The position numbers were made by a program, and so were the translations under genes. A stretch of 64,000 bases of DNA from Seonamhaeicola maritimus (GTDB lineage Bacteria; Bacteroidota; Bacteroidia; Flavobacteriales; Flavobacteriaceae): positions 1,258,957 through 1,322,956 of the forward strand of contig NZ_VRKQ01000008.1 of the NCBI RefSeq assembly GCF_008056315.1, written 5' to 3'. Positions 1-8,862 of this stretch are shown here, piece after piece. Under the pieces are notes generated by a model, which was not told the DNA's origin, searched no databases, and saw only the letters and a list, made by a program, of their open reading frames with translations. How positions within the stretch are numbered: position 1 is the stretch's first letter; every line of letters starts with the position of its first letter.

Positions 1-1
1 T

Positions 2-271
2 TATCCCGTTATAGGAGAGGAGAAGTTTCAAATGTTTCCTGAAGATTTAAGAAAAATCTTTTTACAAGCAGTAGAAGATATGGTAAAACACGAACACAAA
101 TTATTTTTGAAAGACCAAGAGAAGATTAAAAGTGATTTAGAAGAAGCTGGAATGACATTAGTTGAGGTTGATAAAGATGCTTTTGGAGAAGCTGCAAGAG
201 AATCCATATTTAATAGCTTATCACCTGAAATGCAAAAGGTATATAACGATATTCTAAAACTTAGAGAGTAA
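2..271 (+). CDS. dctP: TRAP transporter solute-binding protein DctP, C-terminal part (cut by window edge)
   Basis: The reading frame is already open at base 2 and has no start inside the window, so only the last 89 residues of the gene are visible. They are a charged alpha-helical segment with the spacing of the C-terminal helices of DctP/SiaP-type periplasmic binding proteins, including the late G-M-T...V.V..D.F motif. The gene ends in a TAATG overlap with dctQ, and dctM follows, which fixes the assignment by context. In this family the protein captures an organic acid in the periplasm and delivers it to the DctQM membrane complex. The substrate cannot be judged because the ligand-binding domain lies outside the window. 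Confidence 0.85.
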   Translation, partial: YPVIGEEKFQMFPEDLRKIFLQAVEDMVKHEHKLFLKDQEKIKSDLEEAGMTLVEVDKDAFGEAARESIFNSLSPEMQKVYNDILKLRE

Positions 272-738
272 TGATTATAAAGAAGGCTATTGGTAAATTT
301 TTAAAATATGGAACGCTGGTGAGCAGTTTTTGTTTTATAGCTGTTACTGTTATTCAAATTTATGCCAGATTCTTCATGGAAAGTGCGCCGTCATGGACAG
401 AAGAAGCAGCACGTTTCTTCTTTATTTATGCTATGAGTTTTGCTGCAGGATTAGCAATGAAAGGCAATTACTATGTAAAGTTTGATGTATTATACAATAA
501 AATGAACACCAAGCAGAAATATATTTTGGAATTCATTGTTTCTATCTTAACTATTCTTTTATTTATAGGGCTTACTATTTATGCCATTCAATTTGTTAAG
601 GTTGGAATTCTAGAACGGTCTCCTAGCTTGGGATATTCCATGGCTATTGCTTTTAGTTCTATTGTGGTTATGGGTGTGTTTATAACCATTTATGCTATTT
701 GGGATTTACAAAAAGTCATTAAAAAACTAAAGCCTTAA
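271..738 (+). CDS. dctQ: TRAP transporter small permease subunit DctQ
   Basis: This 155-residue protein has four predicted membrane helices (about residues 12-32, 45-65, 85-107 and 123-145) and the family motif W-T-E-E-A-A-R near residue 42. This matches DctQ, the small four-helix subunit that pairs with DctM in a sodium-coupled, binding-protein-dependent secondary transporter. Its ATG lies inside the dctP stop (TAATG) and dctM begins two bases after its own stop, so the three genes are translationally coupled. Length is normal for the family. Confidence 0.92.
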   Translation: MIIKKAIGKFLKYGTLVSSFCFIAVTVIQIYARFFMESAPSWTEEAARFFFIYAMSFAAGLAMKGNYYVKFDVLYNKMNTKQKYILEFIVSILTILLFIGLTIYAIQFVKVGILERSPSLGYSMAIAFSSIVVMGVFITIYAIWDLQKVIKKLKP

Positions 739-740
739 TT

Positions 741-2015
741 ATGATTTGGATATTAATACTTGTATTTATTATTTGCTTAATATTTAGATTTCCTATTGCG
801 TTTTCATTAGGCTTATCATGTTTAATGTATTTACTTTTTGCAGGTATTCCTTTGATTGTAGTACCAATGAAAATGTATTCCGGTATTGATGTGTTTGTAT
901 TATTAAGTGTTCCCGGATTCATTTTAGCAGGAAACCTTATGAATCAAGGTGGTTTAACTGCCAAAATCATAGCATTCTGTAATCATTTAACAGGTCATAT
1001 TCGTGGTGGTTTAGCATTAGCAAACATAGGGGCTTCTATGTTATTTGCTGGTATTTCAGGTACTGCTATTTCAGATACAGCCAGTATTGGTTCAGTAATG
1101 ATTCCAGCTATGAAAAAAGAAGGGTATGATGCTGAGTTTTCTTGTGCAATAACAGCATCTTCATCTACAGTCGGACCTATTATTCCTCCTAGTGTACCTA
1201 TGATTATTGCTGCAACCTTAAGTGGTTTATCTGTTGGTAGACTATTTCTTGCAGGGGCAATCCCTGGCTTTTTGTTAGGTTTTGGGCTTATGGGTGTCAC
1301 TTATTTTATCGCTAAAAAGAAAAAGTATCCGAAGCATCCAAAAAGCAGTTTCAGAAAAATTCTATTTGCATTTAAAGATACTTTTTGGTCACTATTGATG
1401 ACTTTTATAATTCTTTTCGGGATAATTGGTGGGGTTTTTACACCCACCGAAGCATCTATCATAGCCGTAGTTTATGCATTGATTATTGGTGCTTTTATTT
1501 ACAAAAAACTTAATTTTAAGAATGTTCAAGTTATTGTGTTAGATTCCATGAAAACTTCGGCATCACTTATGGTGCTTATCGGGTTCGCCAACCTTTTTGG
1601 ATGGATTCTAATTACAGAGCAACTACCGCAATTGGTGTCTGCAGAGATTCTTGATTTTTCCAATAATAAATATGTTGTATTACTTTTAATTAACATTTTA
1701 CTGATTTTCGTAGGAACTTTTATGGAAACTATTGCAGCCTTGTTAATTTTATTTCCAATTTTATTAAAAGTGGCTATGGCAGTTGATGTAGATCCTATTC
1801 ATTTTGCAGTAATTGCTTTATTAAACTTAATGATTGGATTAACCACACCGCCTTTAGGGGTTTGTCTTTTCGTTTCGTCCAGTATTGGGAAAGTGTCTAT
1901 TGGTAAAGTAAGTAAAGCTGGTTTACCATTTTTAATTACCAGCTTAGTTGTACTTACAATTGTTACTTTAGTTCCAGAGATTTCATTATATCTTCCTAAA
2001 TTGTTCATGGATTAA
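741..2015 (+). CDS. dctM: TRAP transporter large permease subunit DctM
   Basis: A 424-residue, very hydrophobic protein with 11-12 membrane helices. It shows the DctM-type motifs G-I-S-G-T-A-I-S-D-T-A (about 98-108), the I-P-P-S-V-P turn (about 148-153), E-A-S near 238 and T-P-P-L-G-V near residue 372. This is the translocating subunit of the TRAP transporter, using a sodium gradient to import an organic acid delivered by DctP. It is the last transporter gene; a DinB-fold gene follows after 14 bases. Full length for the family. Confidence 0.95.
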   Translation: MIWILILVFIICLIFRFPIAFSLGLSCLMYLLFAGIPLIVVPMKMYSGIDVFVLLSVPGFILAGNLMNQGGLTAKIIAFCNHLTGHIRGGLALANIGASMLFAGISGTAISDTASIGSVMIPAMKKEGYDAEFSCAITASSSTVGPIIPPSVPMIIAATLSGLSVGRLFLAGAIPGFLLGFGLMGVTYFIAKKKKYPKHPKSSFRKILFAFKDTFWSLLMTFIILFGIIGGVFTPTEASIIAVVYALIIGAFIYKKLNFKNVQVIVLDSMKTSASLMVLIGFANLFGWILITEQLPQLVSAEILDFSNNKYVVLLLINILLIFVGTFMETIAALLILFPILLKVAMAVDVDPIHFAVIALLNLMIGLTTPPLGVCLFVSSSIGKVSIGKVSKAGLPFLITSLVVLTIVTLVPEISLYLPKLFMD

Positions 2016-2029
2016 CCAAATTATATGTA

Positions 2030-2548
2030 ATGACTAAACAAGAACTAAATACATCAGAATATAATCCGTTTTATAGTAGGTATTTGAGTTTGGTTTCAGT
2101 AGATACTGAACTGATTCAAGGTTTTGAAGCAAATGCTAATACCGTTTCAAGTTTTTTTCAATCAATTCCCATCGATAAATGGGATTACGCGTATACTGAA
2201 GGCAAGTGGACAATCAAAGAAACCTTTCAGCATATGATTGATACCGAACGGGTGTTTCAGTTTAGGTGTTTTCATATAGCTAGGCATGATAAAACATCAC
2301 TTCCAGGGTTTGAACAGAATGATTACATAGTGCCTTCCAAAGCGAATAGTAAGACTATAGAAGCACTTTTAGAGGAGTTTATTGCAGTAAGAAAGAGTTT
2401 TGTGTCTTTACTTAAAAGCTTAAGTACTGAAGATTTAAATCAAATCGGTATTGCAAATGGATCAGATATGTCTGCAAGAGCAATCGCTTTTATCAATTTA
2501 GGACATTGCCAACATCACATTAATGTGATTAATGAGCGTTATCTGTAA
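2030..2548 (+). CDS. DinB/YfiT-family putative metal-dependent protein
   Basis: A 172-residue helical protein with the DinB-like four-helix bundle pattern: an H-M-I-D-T-E-R motif near residue 68, and a C-terminal G-H-C-Q-H-H-I segment (about 158-164), which together supply the metal-binding histidines typical of the family. DinB/YfiT proteins are often thiol S-transferases or have no known substrate, so the reaction is not assigned. It starts 14 bases after dctM and is probably read with the TRAP operon, and its 3' end overlaps the convergent MFS gene by 20 bases. Confidence 0.85.
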   Translation: MTKQELNTSEYNPFYSRYLSLVSVDTELIQGFEANANTVSSFFQSIPIDKWDYAYTEGKWTIKETFQHMIDTERVFQFRCFHIARHDKTSLPGFEQNDYIVPSKANSKTIEALLEEFIAVRKSFVSLLKSLSTEDLNQIGIANGSDMSARAIAFINLGHCQHHINVINERYL

Positions 2549-3743
2549 CTGCTTCCGCAGGTCTTTTCAAAATAATAAAAGTGAGTAGTGAGAGTACTCC
2601 GAAGAAAGAAAAACCAATGAATAACGGTAAAACAGAATCCGTAACAAAGCTACCGATGTAGTTGGCAATTGGTACAGCCATAACCGTTGAAACAAAACCA
2701 TTTATGGCAGCACCAATTCCAGCAATATGACCTAAAGGTTGCATTGCTAAAGCTCTTAAATTTCCAAAAAGGAACCCAACCGCAAAGAATTGCACTGCAA
2801 AAAAACTTATTAAAACTTGGATGCTAGGGTTAATACCAGACCAGAACAATATTACATATAATAGCGAAATAATGGCATAGGCACCGGCGGCTAGATATGC
2901 AATCTTCCACATACCATGTTTAACTACAAGCACACTGTTTAAATAGGTGGCCAAACCTACAGAAATAGCTAAACTCGCAAAAATATAAGGGAACAAATCT
3001 GCCAAATTATATTGTTGTTCAAATATTTGTTGAGAAGTACTGAGGTAAACCATAAAGGAGCCAGTTATAAACCCAGAAACAAACGTGAAAGCTACTGCGT
3101 CTCTATATTTTACAAACTCTTTTACACCATCAATAAATAAATGAGAAGTGAATTTTATTCTGTTTTCTTTTGCCAAAGTTTCAGGTTGTCGTTTCCAAAA
3201 CCAAAGCATAATTAAAAAACCATAAATTAGGTTGATGTAAAAAATAGAATGCCAACTATAAAAATCTAAAACCAATTGTCCCATTGCCGGAGCAATTACA
3301 GGAACAAGGATAAATACCATAACAACAATAGACATAATTTTTGCCATATAGTTTCCACTATATGAATCACGTATAATAGCAAGACTTAAAGTTCTTGGTG
3401 AAGATAAACCCACACCTTGAAGTATGCGGCCAAAAATCATCATTTCAAAACTTTTAGTAGTCAAACAAATGATACTAGCAATTATGAAAACAACAAAGCC
3501 AACGTAAACAACCGGTTTTCTCCCAAAGCTATCAGATAAAGGCCCAAAAATAAGTTGACCAAAACCCAAACCTAAAAAAATCATGGTAATTAACCACTGA
3601 TTATCGTTAGGGTTGGTCACTCCCAAGTCACTCCCAATATTAGGCAAACCCGGTAATAAGGCATCAATAGAAAGCGCAACAATAGACATTAACGATGCCA
3701 TTAATGCAACAAATTCTATTTTAAAGGAGTTTCCGTTTTGCAT
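2529..3743 (-). CDS. Bcr/CflA-type MFS multidrug efflux transporter
   Basis: A 404-residue protein with 12 membrane helices. Motif A of drug:H+ antiporters is visible as G-P-L-S-D-S-F-G-R-K-P (about 67-77), and the Bcr/CflA subfamily signatures D-A-L-L-P-G-L-P (about 27-34) and the A-P-x-x-G-Q region (about 150-157) are present. Proteins of this subfamily export drugs or small metabolites in exchange for protons. It is transcribed alone, divergent from the DinB/Crp pair (113-bp gap). The substrate cannot be predicted from sequence. Confidence 0.9.
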   Translation of the reverse strand: MQNGNSFKIEFVALMASLMSIVALSIDALLPGLPNIGSDLGVTNPNDNQWLITMIFLGLGFGQLIFGPLSDSFGRKPVVYVGFVVFIIASIICLTTKSFEMMIFGRILQGVGLSSPRTLSLAIIRDSYSGNYMAKIMSIVVMVFILVPVIAPAMGQLVLDFYSWHSIFYINLIYGFLIMLWFWKRQPETLAKENRIKFTSHLFIDGVKEFVKYRDAVAFTFVSGFITGSFMVYLSTSQQIFEQQYNLADLFPYIFASLAISVGLATYLNSVLVVKHGMWKIAYLAAGAYAIISLLYVILFWSGINPSIQVLISFFAVQFFAVGFLFGNLRALAMQPLGHIAGIGAAINGFVSTVMAVPIANYIGSFVTDSVLPLFIGFSFFGVLSLLTFIILKRPAEAVTDNAH

Positions 3744-3856
3744 TGGGCAAAAGTAACTTAATATTATTTATTGTTGTCCTTGTGAATGCGTGCTTTAAGT
3801 TAAAGAATTCACAAAGTTTTGAATCTGATTTATTATCTTTCGATTAAATAATAAAA

Positions 3857-4303
3857 ATGCTAACGGAAACTTTAATAGCACTATTTAAACGTGACCTTAA
3901 TAAACTTAAGGTTGAAATAGAATTGTATAAATCAGAAAGTAATTTATGGCTTTTAGAGAAAGATATTAATAATACGGCGGGTAATTTGGCATTGCATTTA
4001 ATAGGTAACTTAAATCATTTTATTGGGGCTGTTTTAGGCAATACTGGCTATGTAAGACAAAGGGATTTGGAATTTTCTTTAAAAGACGCTCCTAGAATTG
4101 AGATACTAAAACAAATTAATGAAACAATTGAGGTTGTTGAAAAAACACTTAAAGATTTTCAATTTGAAGCTCTGGAAAAAAACTATCCTATAGAAGTTTT
4201 TGGAAAGCCAATGACAACCGAATACTTTTTAGTCCATTTAACAACGCACTTGTCTTATCACTTAGGGCAAATAAATTATCATAGAAGATTATTAGATTTA
4301 TAA
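3857..4303 (+). CDS. DinB-superfamily protein (DUF1572-like)
   Basis: A 148-residue helical protein with histidines at three family positions: A-L-H-L-I near residue 46, and V-H-L-T-T-H-L-S-Y-H-L-G-Q-I near the C-terminus (about 125-138). The pattern fits the DinB superfamily, of the shorter DUF1572 kind. The next gene, a Crp/Fnr regulator, starts directly after its stop codon with no spacer, so the two form one transcriptional unit. It is not closely similar to the DinB protein at 2030; the two may have different substrates. Function unknown. Confidence 0.8.
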   Translation: MLTETLIALFKRDLNKLKVEIELYKSESNLWLLEKDINNTAGNLALHLIGNLNHFIGAVLGNTGYVRQRDLEFSLKDAPRIEILKQINETIEVVEKTLKDFQFEALEKNYPIEVFGKPMTTEYFLVHLTTHLSYHLGQINYHRRLLDL

Positions 4304-4894
4304 ATGATTGAAGAAAAAGGAAAGTCTTTATTGGAATATATTAGTAGATATGTGACTCTTAATGAGGAGGAAGAAGCTATCTTGTTGTCTAAGGTTAACT
4401 ATAGAAAGTATTTAAAAGGTCAGTATATAGTTCAGCAGGGAGATGTTTGTAAGAGCAGTAGTTTTATAATTTCTGGTTGTACAAAAACTTTTTATGTCGA
4501 TAATAAAGGGCAAGAACATATTGTTATGTTCGCCATAGAGGATTGGTGGACTTCAGATATTGGTAGCTTTATTACCCAAACACCAGCAGATTATAATGTA
4601 CAATGTTTAGAACCTACTGAAGCTATTCAATTTTCATATAATGTTCAAGAAGAACTACTTGAAAAAATCCCAAAGCTGGAGCGTTTGTTTAGAAAAATGT
4701 TAGAACGAGCATTTGTATCTTCTCAAAAGCGAATAGTTAGAAATTTTAGTTTAACAGCTAAAGAACGATATCTTTATTTTAAGGAACAATATCCAAGTAT
4801 GGAGCAAAGGATTCCTCAGTACTTGATAGCCTCATACTTGGGAATTACAAAGGAATTTTTGAGTAAAATCAAGAGTCAAATAGCATTAGAATAG
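4304..4894 (+). CDS. Crp/Fnr-family transcriptional regulator
   Basis: A 196-residue protein with an N-terminal cyclic-nucleotide-binding beta-roll (about 20-120; G-Q-Y-I-V-Q-Q-G-D-V-C near 40-50) and a C-terminal winged helix (about 150-195). The recognition-helix region, I-A-S-Y-L-G-I-T-K-E-F-L-S, has the usual family form. There is no Cys cluster of the Fnr iron-sulfur type and the cAMP-contact residues are not conserved, as is usual in Bacteroidota members. It follows a DinB gene with zero spacing and is followed by overlapping hairpins and a YceI gene. Confidence 0.9.
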   Translation: MIEEKGKSLLEYISRYVTLNEEEEAILLSKVNYRKYLKGQYIVQQGDVCKSSSFIISGCTKTFYVDNKGQEHIVMFAIEDWWTSDIGSFITQTPADYNVQCLEPTEAIQFSYNVQEELLEKIPKLERLFRKMLERAFVSSQKRIVRNFSLTAKERYLYFKEQYPSMEQRIPQYLIASYLGITKEFLSKIKSQIALE

Positions 4895-4895
4895 G

Positions 4896-4932
4896 TAATG
4901 TTAATCTAGTTTAACATTATTTTATAAACTAG
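4896..4932 (+). terminator. Two overlapping, mutually exclusive hairpins between the crp-like and yceI genes
   Basis: TAATGTTAA (4896-4904) pairs with TTAACATTA (4911-4919), followed by TTTTAT, which resembles an intrinsic terminator. A second perfect arm pair, CTAGTTTA (4906-4913) with TAAACTAG (4925-4932), uses part of the same bases (4911-4913), so the two structures cannot form together. The layout can act as a plain terminator or as a terminator/antiterminator switch. The second hairpin has no strong U tract. Confidence 0.5.
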
Positions 4933-4994
4933 CTTATTCTTTAAGCTTGGTTTGTTTTAGATATTTGCTCTATCAATTATTTAAAACAGAAAAA

Positions 4995-5573
4995 ATGAAA
5001 AGTATAATTAAAACATTAGCATTAGTAACCTTGGTAGTATTCTTTACATTATCATTTACAACTATAGATGGAGATAAAAAAGAAATCAAAATAGAAAACA
5101 GTAAGGTCGTGTGGAAAGGTTATAAGGTAACTGGATCTCACGAAGGAACCATTGCTATTAAAACGGGTTCTTTAACTTTTGAAGCCGATAGGCTAATAGG
5201 AGGAGAGTTTGAAATAGATATGACTACCATAAGCGCAACAGATTTAGAAGGTAACTGGAAAAGCAAATTAGACGGTCATTTAAAATCTGATGACTTCTTT
5301 GGAGTAGAAACTTTTCCAACGGCAAAATTGGTGTTTACTAGTGTAGAAGCTTCTGGTAAAAATGCATACAAAGTAACGGGTGATTTGACTATTAAGGGGA
5401 AAACTAACCCGGTTGTATTTACTATTTCAGTATATGGAAACAAAGCAAATGCTTCAATTAAAATTGATAGAAGTAAGTACGACGTAAGATATGGGTCAAC
5501 AAGTTTCTTTGATAATTTACAGGATAAAGCTATATACGATGAATTTGATTTAGTGACAGATTTAGAATTTTAA
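4995..5573 (+). CDS. YceI-family lipid-binding protein, exported (copy 1)
   Basis: A 192-residue protein. The ATG at 4995 is chosen over an in-frame upstream start at 4947 because it begins a clean signal peptide (M-K-S-I-I-K, then a hydrophobic core of about 15 residues). The mature part is the YceI lipocalin-like beta-barrel, with S-K-V-V-W-K-G near the start, the S-D-D-F-F-G-V-E-T-F-P motif in the middle and K-G-K-T-N-P-V after it. YceI proteins bind polyisoprenoid chains, such as quinone precursors, in the periplasm. This is one of three YceI genes in the window. It is followed by a strong terminator. Confidence 0.9.
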   Translation: MKSIIKTLALVTLVVFFTLSFTTIDGDKKEIKIENSKVVWKGYKVTGSHEGTIAIKTGSLTFEADRLIGGEFEIDMTTISATDLEGNWKSKLDGHLKSDDFFGVETFPTAKLVFTSVEASGKNAYKVTGDLTIKGKTNPVVFTISVYGNKANASIKIDRSKYDVRYGSTSFFDNLQDKAIYDEFDLVTDLEF

Positions 5574-5594
5574 AAAGAAAAAATATCTATTTTT

Positions 5595-5625
5595 AAAAGA
5601 GTGTTCAGAATTGAGCACTCTTTTT
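5595..5625 (+). terminator. Rho-independent terminator of yceI copy 1
   Basis: A nine-base perfect stem, AAAAGAGTG (5595-5603) with CACTCTTTT (5616-5624), can be extended inside the loop by TCA/TGA. It is followed by a T-rich run, and it lies about 20 bases after the yceI stop codon. Confidence 0.85.
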
Positions 5626-5719
5626 ATATATAATACTTTCATGTTAAACCAATCATAAAAAAGTATTGATTTGTTTATCAGATGCTTACTTTTAACATTC
5701 ATCTTAATAATCTTTATGT

Positions 5720-6808
5720 ATGGATTTTCAAAAATTCTTATCTGTTGGGTTAATATTTCTGGGTTTTTTTTGTGGTTCTGCTCAAGAAATATCATTTGAG
5801 GAATATAACCCGCCATCAACTTTGGTAGTTCCAGGTAAGGTTATAAAAAGGGCGAAGTTTAAATTTATTGATGTGCATGGGCATCAACGCAGAATGGCCA
5901 CTCAAGATCTATCGCCGGTAATTGCAGCTATGGACACCCTTAACATGGGGATTATGGTGAATTTAAGTGGACGGTCTGGAGAAAACTTAAAAAAAGCAAT
6001 TGAGAATGCTGAAACTAATTATCCAAATAGATTTGTAGTATTTGCCAATGTAGATTTTAACGGTGTTGGAGGAGATGGCTGGATTGAAAAAACAGTAAAT
6101 CAATTAAAAGAGGATGTAAAGAACGGTGCCAGAGGTTTAAAAGTTTACAAGAGTTTAGGTATGTATAATAAAGACAGCGATGGCAACAGACTAGCTATAG
6201 ATGATAGGCGCTTAGATCCCATCTGGAAAACTTGTGGAGAATTGGGCATTCCGGTTTTGATTCATGCTGCAGATCCAAGACCTTTTTGGGAAGCGTTTGA
6301 TGGTAATAATGAACGCTGGTTAGAATTAAAAACACATCCACGCCGTAAAAGAGGACCAGATAACCCGGCACCTTGGGAGCAAATTATAGGTGAGCAACAT
6401 AATATGTTTAAAAACCACCCAAACACTACTTTTATAAATGCCCATATGGGGTGGTATGGTAATAACTTAGCGAAGTTGGGAGAACTACTTGATGAAATTC
6501 CAAATATGAATGTTGGAATTGCCGCGGTAATTGCAGAATTAGGAAGGCAGCCAAGGTTTGCCAAGGCATTTTTTATAAAGTATCAAGACCGAATACTTTT
6601 TGGAAAAGACAGCTGGAAACCCGAAGAGTTTCCAACATATTTTAGAGTATTAGAAAGTGATGATGAGTATTTTCCTTATCATAAAAAATATCATGCCTTT
6701 TGGCCTATGTATGGCATGGACTTGCCAGATGAGGTGCTTAAAAAGGTGTATTATAAAAATGCACTGCGCATTGTTCCTGGTCTAGACAAAAGTTTATTTT
6801 CGAATTAA
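5720..6808 (+). CDS. Exported amidohydrolase-2 family metal-dependent hydrolase
   Basis: A 362-residue protein beginning with a signal peptide (cleavage probably after G-S-A-Q near residue 22). The mature part shows the TIM-barrel amidohydrolase pattern: metal-binding D-V-H-G-H near residue 50, an I-H-A-A-D-P strand (about 181-186), N-A-H-M-G-W (about 239-244), and a late F-G-K-D-S (about 293-297) that supplies the catalytic Asp. This is the ACMSD/COG2159 group of decarboxylases and hydrolases. An exported member is less common than cytosolic ones. It is transcribed alone; the substrate is unknown. Confidence 0.8.
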   Translation: MDFQKFLSVGLIFLGFFCGSAQEISFEEYNPPSTLVVPGKVIKRAKFKFIDVHGHQRRMATQDLSPVIAAMDTLNMGIMVNLSGRSGENLKKAIENAETNYPNRFVVFANVDFNGVGGDGWIEKTVNQLKEDVKNGARGLKVYKSLGMYNKDSDGNRLAIDDRRLDPIWKTCGELGIPVLIHAADPRPFWEAFDGNNERWLELKTHPRRKRGPDNPAPWEQIIGEQHNMFKNHPNTTFINAHMGWYGNNLAKLGELLDEIPNMNVGIAAVIAELGRQPRFAKAFFIKYQDRILFGKDSWKPEEFPTYFRVLESDDEYFPYHKKYHAFWPMYGMDLPDEVLKKVYYKNALRIVPGLDKSLFSN

Positions 6809-6811
6809 ATT

Positions 6812-6833
6812 AGAAAACTATTTTCTTTTTTTT
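6812..6833 (+). terminator. Weak A/T-rich terminator after the amidohydrolase gene
   Basis: AGAAAA (6812-6817) pairs with TTTTCT (6821-6826) around a three-base loop and is followed by a run of seven more T. The stem is short and A/T-rich, so efficiency is doubtful. Confidence 0.45.
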
Positions 6834-6848
6834 GATCAAATTAGGTGA

Positions 6849-8516
6849 TTGTTTTTAAATTTATTCATAGTAAAAATTAATTCTCGTACATTTATCCTTA
6901 CATTTAAGCTTTGTGGATTAATTAAATTAAAACTTTTGTTTTTTTCTCTCAACAATTGTGCAACAAAAGGGCTGTTCCTTATTTGCGTACTATTATCATG
7001 TGTAGTTTGTAGTCAGAATGATTATGAACGTTTTGTTGATTCTGCCGATAATCATATTGATGAAAGTTCAATAAAAGCTTTAGAGTTTTTAGATTCCATT
7101 CCACAACCCATCCATCACTATATTGAAGGTCGCGTTGCAGACTATTATTCCATTAAGGCATTAATTCATGATGATTTTAATGAAACTGCCAAGGTGTATC
7201 AAAGCAATATTTTAGCACTTAAATATGCGGAAGTTGAAGAGAATTATGAGGTTGCTGGTGCATCAAGTTTAGATATTTTTTCAAATTTATATTTTGTTAA
7301 GAGAGATTCTACGGCTAATATTTACTTAGAAAAAGCCAAAGAGTATTATAGTAAAGGCAATTATAAAAATGGACTTTTAGAAATTGAACAAGTTAGGGCT
7401 TATATTAAGTTTTTAGATAGTGAGTTTGGTGCGTGTAATGATTTAATTTTTGAGCATCTAGATGATTATAAAAATGTTAAAGATGATGCCTACTATTACA
7501 TGTTTGCACTCTATATGTTAACATCAAATTATATATACCTTGATGATTTGGATGATGCTCACAAATATTATAAAACATTTAAAAGCTTAAAAGAAGACCC
7601 AACCATAGTACCTTATAATTTCCAATCTTTTGAAGCTACAATAAATGTATGTTTTGCAGATGTGTTTTATGAAAAGAAGCAGATAGACTCTACATTCCAT
7701 TATTTAGATTTGGCATCAAAGAATAGAAAAAGTATGGGAGAAGACACCATTGAATCATATTTCACTATTAATGCAGATGTACATAAATATACTGGTAATA
7801 TTGAAGGTGCAAGGGCATATTTAGATTCTTTGATAATATTTGAGGAAAAAATGTTGAAGAACATTGTAGATGCCAGTTTACACATAAACAACACGCTTTT
7901 AAATACGGAGTCAGAGTTGAAAAGCGAAAGTAAAAATAAGTTCTATTTTGGAGTTTTTGGTGTTACTCTGTTTTTCATATTAGCTGGTGTTAGTCTAGTA
8001 TATTTTCTTTTTTATAAGAAGCAAAAATTGAAATTAAATCATTTAAGCACACAAGCAGAAAGTTTATCTTATTTAAAAATTAATAATGAAAAACTAACGG
8101 TTAAAGTTCAAGGCTTAGAAGATTATATTAATAGTCTGAAAAATCAAGTCAAATCAATTGCTTCTATTGAGGATGTTGCGGTTCAAAAAGAAAAAATCAA
8201 GGATTTTTACAAAAACCTGCATCTAAATTCCTCTACTATTTTAGTTGAAGGTAAAAATCATTTGGAGCTGGTTAACGATTTTAATATTGATTTTTTTAAA
8301 AGCCTAAAAAAATCTTACCCAAACCTAAATGATTCAGATATCATTATATGTTATTATATTTTTATTGGTTTTAAGAATAAAGAAATAGCTGTTTTTCTTA
8401 ACACAACAGTTAGGGCCATTGAAAGTAAACGCTACAGAATTTCTAAGAAATTGAAACTTGATAAACAAGAAACTACCTTAACCGAATTTTTAAAAGATAC
8501 TTTTATAGACACTTAG
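6849..8516 (+). CDS. TPR-containing membrane protein with C-terminal LuxR-like HTH domain
   Basis: About 555 residues. The architecture is an N-terminal hydrophobic export segment, tetratricopeptide-like helical repeats (about 70-350), one membrane helix (about 365-388), a coiled coil (about 395-460) and a C-terminal LuxR/GerE-type helix-turn-helix (about 500-550, with G-F-K-N-K-E-I-A and V-R-A-I-E-S-K-R). This TPR-TM-HTH layout is common in Flavobacteria and is thought to link an envelope signal to transcription, but targets are rarely known. No ATG exists near the 5' end; TTG codons at 6849 or, giving a neater signal peptide, 6936 are the likely starts. Confidence 0.8.
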   Translation: MFLNLFIVKINSRTFILTFKLCGLIKLKLLFFSLNNCATKGLFLICVLLSCVVCSQNDYERFVDSADNHIDESSIKALEFLDSIPQPIHHYIEGRVADYYSIKALIHDDFNETAKVYQSNILALKYAEVEENYEVAGASSLDIFSNLYFVKRDSTANIYLEKAKEYYSKGNYKNGLLEIEQVRAYIKFLDSEFGACNDLIFEHLDDYKNVKDDAYYYMFALYMLTSNYIYLDDLDDAHKYYKTFKSLKEDPTIVPYNFQSFEATINVCFADVFYEKKQIDSTFHYLDLASKNRKSMGEDTIESYFTINADVHKYTGNIEGARAYLDSLIIFEEKMLKNIVDASLHINNTLLNTESELKSESKNKFYFGVFGVTLFFILAGVSLVYFLFYKKQKLKLNHLSTQAESLSYLKINNEKLTVKVQGLEDYINSLKNQVKSIASIEDVAVQKEKIKDFYKNLHLNSSTILVEGKNHLELVNDFNIDFFKSLKKSYPNLNDSDIIICYYIFIGFKNKEIAVFLNTTVRAIESKRYRISKKLKLDKQETTLTEFLKDTFIDT

Positions 8517-8862
8517 TTCAATTACAAAATTGAAGTATAATTACCCTAAAAGCCATTAAAAATTGATAGTGCGTAATAAATGCGTAGTAAAATTTGATTA
8601 ATTTTTGCGTGATTTTGTGATATTTGTGAAGCTATTAATCGACAATTATATCTCTCTTCGTAGAGCCTACATTTTTGTTTTTGGTTGGTCTAAAATTTAT
8701 TGGTTTATTTAAACTGATTTTGTTTTAGTTATATAAGCAGATTTGTTGGTAGTTAATTGAGATAAACTGAACCAAACAGTTTATTCGGTTACAGGTTAAA
8801 AAGAAAAGGAGGCAGGTTAGGGAGCCTCCTTTTTGTTTGTATATATTTGAGTGATTTTTAAT
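8517..8862. other. 346-bp gene-free stretch between TPR-HTH and carboxylase genes
   Basis: Two structures are visible: a small hairpin directly after the TPR-HTH stop (TTCAATT 8517-8523 with AATTGAA 8528-8534, no T tract) and the strong terminator at 8804-8833. The rest is A/T-rich with no credible ORF and no tRNA-like fold that I can see. Confidence 0.6.
8804..8833. terminator. Bidirectional rho-independent terminator
   Basis: A ten-base perfect stem, AAAAGGAGGC (8804-8813) with GCCTCCTTTT (8824-8833), around a ten-base loop. It is A-rich on the left and T-rich on the right, so it works on both strands between two genes whose 3' ends face each other. It ends the minus-strand carboxylase operon. 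Confidence 0.88.

Noticed and set aside
5562-5819. An 85-codon minus-strand ORF across the yceI terminator
   Set aside because: It spans a strong terminator and the start of the amidohydrolase gene, and has no coding character.
8641-8800. A possible small RNA in the gap before the carboxylase operon
   Set aside because: Only A/T-rich sequence with no clear promoter and no structured fold apart from the known terminator; not enough to call.
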